Positions 16,765 to 23,594 of a stretch of DNA of 33,014 nt are shown one piece after another. Under the pieces are notes generated by a model, which was not told where the DNA came from, searched no databases, and was given only the letters and a program-made list of their open reading frames with translations. How positions within the stretch are numbered: position 1 is the stretch's first letter; each line of letters begins with the position of its first letter. The stretch lies in NCBI GenBank assembly GCA_014190675.1, contig BJGT01000027.1, positions 1 to 33,014 on the forward strand, read 5' to 3'. Source of the DNA: Comamonadaceae bacterium (GTDB lineage: Bacteria > Pseudomonadota > Gammaproteobacteria > Burkholderiales > Burkholderiaceae_C). The position numbers and the translations under genes are program-made.

Positions 16765-19088
16765 GCACCAAGGCGAACCGGAGCGCGAGTGGAACATCCA
16801 CGCCGCATGAGAGCGCGGCCGCCCAGGTGGCGGGCGCCGCCACCTATGTTGACGACATCACAGAGCTGCGCGGCACGCTGTATGCGGCCCCCATCTTGTC
16901 GCCGCTGGCACATGGCACCCTGCGCGGGGTATCTGGCTCGGCGGCACTGGCGCTGGCCGGCGTGCGCGGCCTCGTACTGGCAGCGGACATTCCCGGCGAC
17001 CCGATGCTGGCCGCCTTTGCCGGCGACGAGCCGGTATTCGCACAAGGCAGGGTGCAGCACGTGGGCCAGGTGGTGGGGCTGGTGGTGGCCGACAGCGTGA
17101 TGCAGGCCCGCCGTGCAGCACGCCTGGTGCAACTGCAGATCGACGCCCTGCCCGCCGTGATGAGCGTGCGCGAGGCGCTGCAGCAAGAGCATTTCGTGCT
17201 GCCGCCGGTGTTTGTGCGCCGTGGCGACGCCGATGCCGCACTGGCCAGCGCGCCGCACCAGCTCAGCGGCACGCTGGAGGTGGGCGGCCAAGAGCACTTT
17301 TACCTCGAAGGCCAGGTGGCCTACGCCCTGCCGCAGGAGCAGGGGCAGTGGGTGATTCACAGCAGCACCCAGCACCCGGGCGAGGTGCAGCACTGGGTAG
17401 CCCACGCCCTGGGCCTCTCCAATAACGCGGTGCGGGTGGAATGCCGGCGCATGGGTGGCGGTTTTGGCGGCAAGGAGACCCAGGCTGGCCACATGGCGGT
17501 TTGGGCGGCGGTGGCTGCGCACAAGTTCAAATGCCCGGTCAAGCTGCGGCTGGACCGCGACGATGATTTTTTGATCACCGGCAAGCGCCATCCTATGGTC
17601 TGCGACTACACCGTGGGTTTTGACGACAGCGGGCGCTTGTGCGGCCTGCGCCTGATGATGGCCATGAACTGCGGCTTCAGCGCCGACCTGTCGGGCCCGG
17701 TGTCAGACCGCGCGATCTTCCACACCGACAACGCCTATTTTCTGGAAGACGTGGCCATTGCCTCTTACCGTTGCAAGCTCAACACCCAGAGCCACACCGC
17801 GTTTCGCGGCTTTGGCGGGCCCCAGGGCATGGTCGTGATCGAAGCCATCATGGGCGACATCGCCCGCCGGCTCGGGCTGGACCCTTTGGCCGTGCGCCAA
17901 CGCAACCTGTACGACGACACGCTGCAGGCCGATGGCCGCACACGGCGCGACACCACCCACTACGGCATGCGGGTCGAGGACAACATTCTGGCGCCACTGC
18001 TATCGAAACTAGAGCAAACTTCTCAATACCAGCAAAGGCGGGAGGCCATTTTGGCTTGGAACGCTGGCCAACCCGTCATCCGACGCGGACTGGCGATAAC
18101 GCCGGTCAAATTCGGCATTTCCTTCACTGCAACCCTGTTCAACCAGGCCGGCGCGCTGGTGCATGTGTACCTGGACGGCAGCGTGCAAGTGAACCACGGG
18201 GGCACAGAAATGGGCCAGGGTCTGCACACCAAGGTGGCGCAAATCGTGGCGGACGAACTTGGCGTGCCGCTGGCGCGAGTCATGGCCACCGCCAGCGACA
18301 CCAGCAAGATTCCCAACGCCTCGGCCACCGCTGCCTCGGCCGGCACCGACCTGAATGGCCGCGCGGCCCAGTTCGCGGCGCGCCATGTGCGCGACAACCT
18401 GGCGGCCTTTGTGGCCGGGCTTGACGGCTGCGGTGCTGGCGCAGTGCGCTTTGCCGGCGGCCTGGTGCACTCGCCCGGCGCCACCCGGCCATTTGACGAG
18501 GTGGTGCACCTGGCCTACGCCAACCGCATCCAGCTCTGGAGCGACGGTTTTTACCGCACCCCCAAGATCCACTACGACAAGACCACGCTGACCGGCCGGC
18601 CGTTTTATTACTTTGCCTACGGCGCCGCCTGCACCGAGGTCGCCATCGACACCCTCACCGGCGAAAACCGGGTGCTGCGGGTGGACATCCTGCACGACGT
18701 GGGCCGCTCCATCAACCCGGCGATTGACATCGGCCAGATCGAAGGCGGCTTTGTGCAGGGCATGGGCTGGCTCACCACCGAGCAGCTGGTGTGGGACGCC
18801 CGGGGCCGCCTGGCCACCCACGCGCCCAGCACCTACAAGATCCCTGCCACCGGCGACATACCGGCGCACTTGCACGTAGACCTGTGGCCCGAGCCGAACC
18901 GTGAGGACAATGTGTTTGGCAGCAAGGCCGTGGGTGAGCCGCCTTTCATGCTGGCCATCAGTGTGTTTGAGGCCCTGCGGGATGCGGTGGCACAAGCCCG
19001 AGGCGACGGCGCTGCGGTCAGGCTGCAGGCGCCGGCAACGGCCGAAGCCGTGCTGACAGCACTCAGCGCACCTGCCAACCCGCGCTAA
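16761..19088 (+). CDS. xdhB: Xanthine dehydrogenase large subunit (molybdopterin-binding)
   Basis: Catalytic molybdenum-cofactor subunit, 775 residues, the normal length for bacterial XdhB. Visible blocks are the N-terminal hammerhead-type domain with GRVQHVGQVVGLVVADS (split), the cofactor and substrate motifs GGGFGGKE and FRGFGGPQG, GTEMGQGLHTK, and the active-site VGEPPFML with the catalytic Glu at about 726. The first motif set identifies the XDH group rather than CO dehydrogenase or isoquinoline oxidoreductase. It overlaps xdhA by four bases. The usual third gene, xdhC (cofactor-sulfuration chaperone), does not follow, so maturation must rely on a copy elsewhere. Residues 413-433 are a codon-atypical patch resembling one in xdhA. 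The gene ends convergently with a decayed fragment on the other strand. Confidence 0.97.
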   Translation: MSTKANRSASGTSTPHESAAAQVAGAATYVDDITELRGTLYAAPILSPLAHGTLRGVSGSAALALAGVRGLVLAADIPGDPMLAAFAGDEPVFAQGRVQHVGQVVGLVVADSVMQARRAARLVQLQIDALPAVMSVREALQQEHFVLPPVFVRRGDADAALASAPHQLSGTLEVGGQEHFYLEGQVAYALPQEQGQWVIHSSTQHPGEVQHWVAHALGLSNNAVRVECRRMGGGFGGKETQAGHMAVWAAVAAHKFKCPVKLRLDRDDDFLITGKRHPMVCDYTVGFDDSGRLCGLRLMMAMNCGFSADLSGPVSDRAIFHTDNAYFLEDVAIASYRCKLNTQSHTAFRGFGGPQGMVVIEAIMGDIARRLGLDPLAVRQRNLYDDTLQADGRTRRDTTHYGMRVEDNILAPLLSKLEQTSQYQQRREAILAWNAGQPVIRRGLAITPVKFGISFTATLFNQAGALVHVYLDGSVQVNHGGTEMGQGLHTKVAQIVADELGVPLARVMATASDTSKIPNASATAASAGTDLNGRAAQFAARHVRDNLAAFVAGLDGCGAGAVRFAGGLVHSPGATRPFDEVVHLAYANRIQLWSDGFYRTPKIHYDKTTLTGRPFYYFAYGAACTEVAIDTLTGENRVLRVDILHDVGRSINPAIDIGQIEGGFVQGMGWLTTEQLVWDARGRLATHAPSTYKIPATGDIPAHLHVDLWPEPNREDNVFGSKAVGEPPFMLAISVFEALRDAVAQARGDGAAVRLQAPATAEAVLTALSAPANPR
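17999..18057 (+). repeat. Degenerate 59-bp repeat-like patch in XdhB
   Basis: Partner of 15831-15889 in xdhA. It encodes LLSKLEQTSQYQQRREAILA with codons rare in this gene (CTA, TCG, AAA, CTA, CAA, ACT, TCT, AGG). Nine of 21 residues match the XdhA patch at the same offset. Homologous XdhB proteins also have residues here, so a simple insertion is not proven. Confidence 0.35.
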
Positions 19089-19222
19089 ACACCGGCCAGG
19101 GAAAGCGGCCCGGTCAGGTCCATCAGGTGCAGGCTGCGGCCGGTGTCGCTGATCAGGCGGCTCACCGCAAACTCAGTTTGCCGCCGATGGACACGGGCCA
19201 CATCGAGCAGCACCGCCCAGGC
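19085..19222 (-). pseudogene. Unidentified gene remnant (C-terminal end) convergent with xdhB
   Basis: A 45-residue open stretch on the minus strand ends in TAG at 19085 and overlaps the xdhB stop by four bases. Codons are strongly GC-rich in third position and the peptide (VLLDVARVHRRQTEF then AVSRLISDTGRSLHLMDLTG) looks like genuine protein, but an in-frame TAG at 19223 and the lack of a start leave no intact gene. I do not recognise the family. It appears to be the tail of a decayed gene. Confidence 0.4.
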
Positions 19223-19519
19223 CTAGGTTTGGGTGCGACGCGCCAGCATTTGGCCGCACGAGGCAGTCTCGCTTGCAACAGAAACCGAAACGGTGTGGAT
19301 TGGCAGCATGTTGATGACTGTGCACTTTCAAGAGTCCAGTCACCTTGAGTGAAATCAAGGAAGCAAAAAAACCCCGACAAGCCTGAGCTACTTGCTAGAC
19401 ACCAGTGTGGTGTCCGTGTTGGCCCATGGGCGAGGCCTGCGCTGACCCTTTGATAGAACTACCCGCAGGGTGACGTTTGAACCGTGTACCATGTGATTTT
19501 TTGATGTAAAGATGTTTTT
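19223..19519. other. Gene-poor spacer between xdhB and the first toxin-antitoxin pair
   Basis: No intact gene. A VapC-like relic occupies 19383-19445. The bases just before it read as a possible antitoxin tail (SEIKEAKKPRQA then TGA, ending at 19386). From about 19490 the sequence becomes T-rich before the antitoxin start at 19520. I see no clear ribosome site there (only weak AAAGA). Confidence 0.5.
19383..19445 (+). pseudogene. VapC (PIN-domain) N-terminal relic with CTG in place of ATG
   Basis: The frame reads LSYLLDTSVVSVLAHGRGLR and then TGA. YLLDTSVVS is the typical first strand of a VapC/FitB PIN domain with its catalytic Asp. The expected ATG is CTG here. The NTGA overlap with a preceding short frame ending KKPRQA mimics the antitoxin-toxin overlap of intact modules. 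Only about 20 residues remain, so this is a dead module beside a living one. Confidence 0.45.
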
Positions 19520-19873
19520 ATGCGAACCACACTTGACCTCCCCGATGAAACCTTCCGCCAGCTCAAGTCGCAGGCAGCGCTCAGCGGCATGAAGCTCAAA
19601 GAACTGGTCACCCAGCTGATAGAGCGCGGCTTGGCGGCTGGTGTCACGACAAACCAACCAGCGCAGCAGTCCGGCCCGCAGTCCGTCGCGATCAAGCGGT
19701 TTGCAGCCACCCTGTCCACTACCGAACCAACCCCCGCCTACCCGATACCCATTGCGCGGGATGCGGATGGCACGGCCACGCCCTACCTCAATAACGCACA
19801 ACTCCATGCCATTCTGGAGGAAGAAGACTTGGCGCAGTACAAGCGTGTACGCAACGATGCAAGCGGTCAATGA
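19520..19873 (+). CDS. RHH-type antitoxin (VapB-like)
   Basis: A 117-residue protein whose N-terminus (MRTTLDLPDETFRQLKSQAA) is a ribbon-helix-helix DNA-binding motif, followed by ELVTQLIERGL. This is the pattern of VapB antitoxins that bind their own operator and neutralise VapC. The C-terminal half is polar and Pro/Thr-rich, with an acidic ILEEEDLAQY segment near the end as expected for a toxin-binding tail. The ATG overlaps nothing upstream, and a weak AAAGA stands in for a ribosome site. Its stop overlaps the toxin start by four bases (ATGA). Family assignment is by motif only; it is longer than most VapB proteins. Confidence 0.8.
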   Translation: MRTTLDLPDETFRQLKSQAALSGMKLKELVTQLIERGLAAGVTTNQPAQQSGPQSVAIKRFAATLSTTEPTPAYPIPIARDADGTATPYLNNAQLHAILEEEDLAQYKRVRNDASGQ

Positions 19874-20304
19874 ACGACCTGCCCGATATCAACGTTTGGC
19901 TGGCCTTGGTCGACAAGCGACACGTTCACCACGCAGCGGCCGCCCATTATTGGTTTGACACCTCGGTGCGAAGCCGCGCCTTTTGCCGCATCACCGCGAA
20001 TGGTTTTTTACGCCTGAGCAGCAACGCCAATGTGCTGCCAAATCCGCTTAGCCCGCATGAAGCCTGGATCACTTACCGACAATTTTTATTGCTGCCCATC
20101 ATTCGCTGGCTGCCTGAACCGCCAACACTTGATGACAGCTACTGTGCCTTGACCTGTGCCCCAGGATTTTTTCATCGCCTATGGACAGACGCCTACCTGG
20201 CCGCTTTTGCAATCAGCGGCCAATGCCGACTGGTTTCCTTTGATGGCGATTTCAATCGCTTTGCCGGGCTAGACTTTTTGCACTTGAGCGGGCCGCCGCC
20301 CTGA
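19870..20304 (+). CDS. VapC-family PIN-domain toxin
   Basis: A 144-residue predicted Mg-dependent ribonuclease toxin. The PIN-domain acids are visible: DINVWLALVD (Asp6) at the N-terminus, TDAYLAAFA with its Asp in the middle-to-late part, and LVSFDGDFNRF near the C-terminus. ITANGFLRLSSN occupies the place where many VapC proteins have a Glu or Gln, consistent with the TTHA0281-like VapC group. Length is normal and the frame is intact. It is translationally coupled to the upstream RHH antitoxin and convergent with the ParE-like gene, with about 50 bases between. Confidence 0.88.
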   Translation: MNDLPDINVWLALVDKRHVHHAAAAHYWFDTSVRSRAFCRITANGFLRLSSNANVLPNPLSPHEAWITYRQFLLLPIIRWLPEPPTLDDSYCALTCAPGFFHRLWTDAYLAAFAISGQCRLVSFDGDFNRFAGLDFLHLSGPPP

Positions 20305-20356
20305 GTTTTTACTGCGTGCGCCCGACACCGTATGTGTGCCCATGGCGAGCAACATG

Positions 20357-20641
20357 TTATCGCTCGATCATTCGAGAAAGCCAGTAGCCTGGCTTCCTGC
20401 CGTCTGGTGCAATTGCCCGCACCAAGATTTCATCATTGCGGTGTAGGTGCACGACCGAAAATGGAAAGCGCTTCGGGAAAACTCGGCGAGTGCCATAACT
20501 GTGAGGTGCGCCCATCTCTGGGAATTCAGCGGCAATCGCGAGCGCCCGCTCAACGACAGTTGCAAACCTCTCACCGAGCTGCGGACTGATCTTTGCGTAG
20601 TACTGAACCTCCCACGCTAACTCGGCCACCGCACTCGTCAA
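20357..20641 (-). CDS. RelE/ParE-family toxin with doubtful start (possible frameshift)
   Basis: A 94-residue frame with RelE/ParE features: AVAELAWEVQYYAKISPQLGE near the start (split), RVFPKRFPFSVVHLH in the middle and the C-terminal ILVRAIAPDGRKPGYW. In this frame the only start is TTG at 20641 without a ribosome site. An ATG at 20654 overlaps the antitoxin stop as TGATG, the expected geometry, and begins MRVRF like a normal ParE. It is out of frame by one base: skipping one T of the TTT at about 20640-20642 would join MRVR to LTSAVAELAW. Either the gene is frameshifted, or it uses TTG. The remaining frame is intact. Confidence 0.75.
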   Translation of the reverse strand: MTSAVAELAWEVQYYAKISPQLGERFATVVERALAIAAEFPEMGAPHSYGTRRVFPKRFPFSVVHLHRNDEILVRAIAPDGRKPGYWLSRMIER

Positions 20642-20653
20642 ATCGGACGCGCA

Positions 20654-20881
20654 TCAATTCAGCAGACGTCGAACTTCCGCAAATACTTCTTCAGCGGGAA
20701 TGAGCTTCGCCGTACCCGCATCAATATCGGCGATCCGGATTCGAATTTCCTGGTCCCAAGCCGTCTCGACTTCATCGTTTGATTCGTGCACGGTAGCAAG
20801 GAGTTCCTCGGCCAAGCGAACCCGGTCCGCCGGAGGCAGTGTCCGAGCTTGTGAGCTGAGTTCTTCGATGAGTTTAGCCAT
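20654..20881 (-). CDS. Addiction-module antitoxin (TIGR02574-like)
   Basis: A 75-residue protein with the pattern of TIGR02574 antitoxins: SSQARTLPPADRVRLAEELL in the first half, W-D-Q-E-I in the middle, and the closing IPAEEVFAEVRRLL. It would bind and neutralise the ParE-like toxin downstream and probably repress the pair's promoter. An AGGAGA five bases before the ATG at 20881 is one of the best ribosome sites in the window. Its TGA overlaps the ATG at 20654. Confidence 0.87.
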   Translation of the reverse strand: MAKLIEELSSQARTLPPADRVRLAEELLATVHESNDEVETAWDQEIRIRIADIDAGTAKLIPAEEVFAEVRRLLN

Positions 20882-21046
20882 AGTGATCTCCTGGTGGAAC
20901 CCTAAGTCTAGCGCTCAAGGGGGCTGCCCGCTACACGCGGCGGAGCCGCAGCCTGCACTTGTGTTTCCGAGTCGAGCGACATGTTCAAACGGATCAGGTC
21001 GCGGCTGACCTGGCCTACCCCGGCACCGGTGCCAGCTGTGGTGTTT
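20882..21046 (-). other. Spacer before the antitoxin, with a possible out-of-frame relic
   Basis: Apart from the antitoxin ribosome site, no gene is visible. A minus-strand frame open from about 21048 to a TAG at 20908 reads QVSRDLIRLNMSLDSETQVQ near its middle and could be the continuation of the metalloprotease relic in another phase. This is weak. Confidence 0.3.
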
Positions 21047-21196
21047 TCATGTCGCCTGCAACCGCACCGAGTGAATAGCCTCATTCAGGCACAACTCATG
21101 GTTCATCACATGCAAGATGGCGTGGGCCACTTCGTGCCAGAACGTGTCGCTGATCACGATGTCGCTGTAATCCCGCGCTGCGCGGCAGCGGTTGCC
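21047..21196 (-). pseudogene. HEXXH zinc-metalloprotease fragment
   Basis: A 49-residue minus-strand reading frame contains DYSDIVISDTFWHEVAHAIL, with the HEXXH zinc-binding motif HEVAH and a downstream NEA that could supply the third ligand region. This resembles the small zincin domains of ImmA/IrrE-like or phage-type metallopeptidases. There is no start and the frame stops soon after, so it is a fragment. It begins right at the end of the glycerate kinase gene. Confidence 0.4.
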
Positions 21197-21197
21197 T

Positions 21198-22523
21198 TTA
21201 CAACACCAGCACCGCCCGGAAATCATTAACGTTGGTATAGGTTGGCCCTGTCACCAACAGATCCCCCAGGGCCGCAAAGTAGCCATAGGCGTCGTTGCGG
21301 TACAGGTGGTCTGCCAGCTTCAGGCCGGCATCGGCGGCGCGCTGCAGGGTGTCTGGCGCCACCCAGGCGCCGGCGTTGTCTTCCACACCGTCTATGCCAT
21401 CGGTATCTGCGGCCAGCGCGTAGACACCGTCCTGGCGCTGCAGGCCTTGGGCCAGACCAAGGCAAAATTCGCCGGCACGGCCGCCTCGGCCGCGAACGGC
21501 GGAAGGGATTTGAGGACGGATCGTGACCGTGGTCTCGCCGCCGCTCAGGATCACACAGGGCCGCGCAAAGGGCTGGGCCCGGCGCGCTACGGCACGCGCC
21601 AGCGCCGCATGCACCCGGCCCACCTCGCGTGACTCGCCTTCCATCTCGTCACTCAGAATGTGCGCATCAAGCCCGGCCGCACGCGCCAAGTCAGCCGCCG
21701 CCTGCAGCGATTGTTGGGGCGTGGCAATCAGGTGCACGGCATGGCCGGAAAACAGCGGGTCGCCGGGTTTAGGCGTCTCCAGCGCGCCGCTGTGCATCGC
21801 CTGCGCCACGGCCGGCGGCAACTCAATGCGGTAACGCGCCAGCGTAGCCAGCGCGTCGGCACAGGTGCTGGCATCGGGCACGGTCGGTCCGCTGGCGATG
21901 GTGGAGGGGTCATCACCGGGCACATCGCTGATGGTCAGCGTCACCACACGGGCTGGCCAGCAGGCCTGCGCCAGCCGGCCACCCTTGATGCGCGAGAGGT
22001 GCTTGCGCACGTTGTTCATCTCGCCAATGTTGGCGCCACTGGCCAGCAGGGCGCGGTTGATGGCCTGCTTGTCGGCCAGGCTCAGGCCCGCGGCCGGCAG
22101 CGTCAGCAGGGCCGAGCCGCCACCGGAGATCAGGCACAGCACCAAATCGTCGGCAGTCAGGCCCTGGGTGAGGGTCAGCATGCGCTCTGCCGCCGCCAGC
22201 CCGGCAGCATCCGGCACCGGGTGCGCGGCTTCCACCACCTCTATGCGCTGCGGCAAGCCCTGCGGGCGCGGCGGGATATGGTGGTAGCGCGTCACCACCA
22301 GCCCACTCAGCGGCGCGTCAGTCGGCCACAAGGCCTCCAGGGCCTGCGCCATGGCGCCGCCGGCCTTGCCCGCGCCCAGCACCAGGGTGCGGCCGCGTGG
22401 TGGCGGCGGCAAAAATGGCGCCATGCTGTGCAGCGGCAGGGCACGTTGCACCGCAGCGCGGTACAACTGGGTCAGAAATTCACGGGGTGCGGTGATGGGG
22501 TTGGGGGGGTCGCTGGGCGTCAT
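21198..22523 (-). CDS. Glycerate 2-kinase / hydroxypyruvate reductase family (GckA/TtuD, DUF4147-MOFRL)
   Basis: A 441-residue protein of the class II glycerate kinase family, which phosphorylates D-glycerate to 2-phosphoglycerate (some members were named hydroxypyruvate reductase, TtuD). The DUF4147 part has LVLGAGKAGGAMAQ, CLISGGGSALL, NNVRKHLSRIKGG and SDVPGDD. The C-terminal MOFRL domain has LSGGETTVT, RAGEFCLGLA and ADTDGIDG. Length is normal. The start is ATG 22523 with GGAG five bases upstream, rather than the TTG one codon earlier. It stands alone on the minus strand among toxin-antitoxin genes. It may serve the GarD-like pathway encoded about 4 kb away, where glycerate is an intermediate of galactarate breakdown; that link is inference. 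Confidence 0.93.
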   Translation of the reverse strand: MTPSDPPNPITAPREFLTQLYRAAVQRALPLHSMAPFLPPPPRGRTLVLGAGKAGGAMAQALEALWPTDAPLSGLVVTRYHHIPPRPQGLPQRIEVVEAAHPVPDAAGLAAAERMLTLTQGLTADDLVLCLISGGGSALLTLPAAGLSLADKQAINRALLASGANIGEMNNVRKHLSRIKGGRLAQACWPARVVTLTISDVPGDDPSTIASGPTVPDASTCADALATLARYRIELPPAVAQAMHSGALETPKPGDPLFSGHAVHLIATPQQSLQAAADLARAAGLDAHILSDEMEGESREVGRVHAALARAVARRAQPFARPCVILSGGETTVTIRPQIPSAVRGRGGRAGEFCLGLAQGLQRQDGVYALAADTDGIDGVEDNAGAWVAPDTLQRAADAGLKLADHLYRNDAYGYFAALGDLLVTGPTYTNVNDFRAVLVL

Positions 22524-22577
22524 CAAAACTCCATGGCCTCAAGAGACAACCCACCCTGTCCAAGGTCAAGTGTCCCG

Positions 22578-22592
22578 ATGACGCATTGTCAT
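22578..22592. promoter_or_regulatory. Perfect inverted repeat upstream of the glycerate kinase gene
   Basis: ATGAC-GCATT-GTCAT, a five-base perfect palindrome with a five-base spacer, about 55 bases upstream of the gene start, in the expected promoter region. It could be an operator. The rest of the 241-base gap to the next gene shows no convincing gene. Confidence 0.3.
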
Positions 22593-22764
22593 GGATTCAC
22601 GCCGGATGCCCCAATCCGAACCCACCACCACATGTACCAGAGCCTGACGCGGGCCATCCCACAGACGCAAAACGCCGAGCTTTTTGGCTGGCTGCGACCA
22701 TTTGCTTTGCAAGAAAATCGAGGAGAGTCTGCGCGCTTGCTTGACTGGTTTCGTCAGCCAATGC

Positions 22765-23181
22765 TCAAGCCCGAAACGGGTTGCGAATCACCAGCGAGGT
22801 GGCGCTGGGGGACCTGGGTACTTGGAGGTTGAGCCCGTCCTGCATGTCTTCGCTAGACAAAGCGGCGCAATCACTCAGGGCTGCGGCGGCAACGATGTTG
22901 GCGTCGTACACCGACAAGTTGTAGCGGGCCATCAGGGTCAGGGCCGTTTGGTGGGTGCGCACGCTTAAATTAAGCACATCGCAGGTGTCAATCAAGGTGG
23001 TGCAAAGGGCCTCAACATCTGGCAGCGCCATAGCGCGCTTTCTGCGCAGCACATTGGCAAACTCATTGAGCACCTGCACACTGATGACAGCCTCCTGCGC
23101 CAACAACTGCTCCACCACATCGGCCCGTGCGCTGTCGTCCACCCAATAAATGAGCACATTGGTGTCGATAAACGCCTTCAC
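22765..23181 (-). CDS. VapC-family PIN-domain toxin (AbrB-linked)
   Basis: A 138-residue PIN-domain protein, a predicted ribonuclease toxin. Motifs: MKAFIDTNVLIY (Asp6), LNEFANVLRRK with the conserved Glu, SVYDANIVAAA with Asp, and SSEDMQDG near the C-terminus. All four acidic positions look intact. The ATG overlaps the stop of the AbrB-type antitoxin by four bases. It differs clearly in sequence from the VapC at 19870 and belongs to another branch, so the two did not arise by local duplication. Confidence 0.88.
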   Translation of the reverse strand: MKAFIDTNVLIYWVDDSARADVVEQLLAQEAVISVQVLNEFANVLRRKRAMALPDVEALCTTLIDTCDVLNLSVRTHQTALTLMARYNLSVYDANIVAAAALSDCAALSSEDMQDGLNLQVPRSPSATSLVIRNPFRA

Positions 23182-23459
23182 CGTGCGTTGGCCTCGTCGC
23201 GGTCAAAGGCAAAGTCTGCGCCCCAAGACCCTCGCAAGTGGCGCACCGCCTGCAAGCGCTCCAACTTCCCTGGCAGGCGGGTCACGATGACACTGGCCGG
23301 CTGCGCCGCTTGCCGGGGTGCCGTTTGCAGCACCAACTCGTCACCGTCGGCAATGCCCAGCTCTTGCACCAAGGACACCGGCAAGCGTACCGCCAGACTA
23401 TTTCCCCATTTGGCAGGCTTCAAGCGCGACCAGTCGGCCTGGCTTTGGAGGCGCTGCAC
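23178..23459 (-). CDS. AbrB/MazE-type antitoxin
   Basis: A 93-residue protein with the SpoVT/AbrB swapped-hairpin DNA-binding signature AKWGNSLAVRLPVSLVQELG followed by DGDELVL. The C-terminal tail (SWGADFAFDRDEANAR) is acidic and Phe-rich, as in toxin-binding tails. The only upstream in-frame start is GTG at 23459, because a stop lies just before. A TTG at about 23423 would give the more usual short N-terminus before AKWGNS. Neither has a good ribosome site. It is coupled to the VapC gene by a four-base overlap and divergent from the ATPase gene. Confidence 0.8.
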   Translation of the reverse strand: MQRLQSQADWSRLKPAKWGNSLAVRLPVSLVQELGIADGDELVLQTAPRQAAQPASVIVTRLPGKLERLQAVRHLRGSWGADFAFDRDEANAR

Positions 23460-23524
23460 GCCCAGCTCAAACTGCTGGGCACAACCGGCGTGTGACTAGT
23501 TAAGCGCATTGCGTGTGATTTTAT

Positions 23525-23590
23525 TCCGGATTTTTCAATATATAAATCCGAAATTTACGCAGATAAATTCCGATATTTATGCTATCCTGA
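23525..23590 (+). promoter_or_regulatory. Three 22-bp-spaced TCCG motifs at the ATPase promoter
   Basis: The AT-rich 135-base gap before the ATPase holds three copies of TCCG(G/A)(A)(T/A)TTT. Their CCG cores are at 23526, 23548 and 23570, spaced exactly 22 bp (about two helical turns). Copies two and three are preceded by ATAAAT and are near-palindromic (AAAT..CG..ATTT). They overlap a plausible promoter (TTACGC at 23555, 17 bases, TATGCT at 23578). This fits a repeated operator, perhaps for the AbrB-type antitoxin on the other side or for another regulator. Confidence 0.55.
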
Positions 23591-23594
23591 GCCC

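Noticed and set aside
22632-22832. Small plus-strand frame starting MYQSLTRAIPQ before the second VapC gene
   Set aside because: Overlaps the VapC 3' end, has no ribosome site, and its tail is antisense to VapC; not recognisable as a family.
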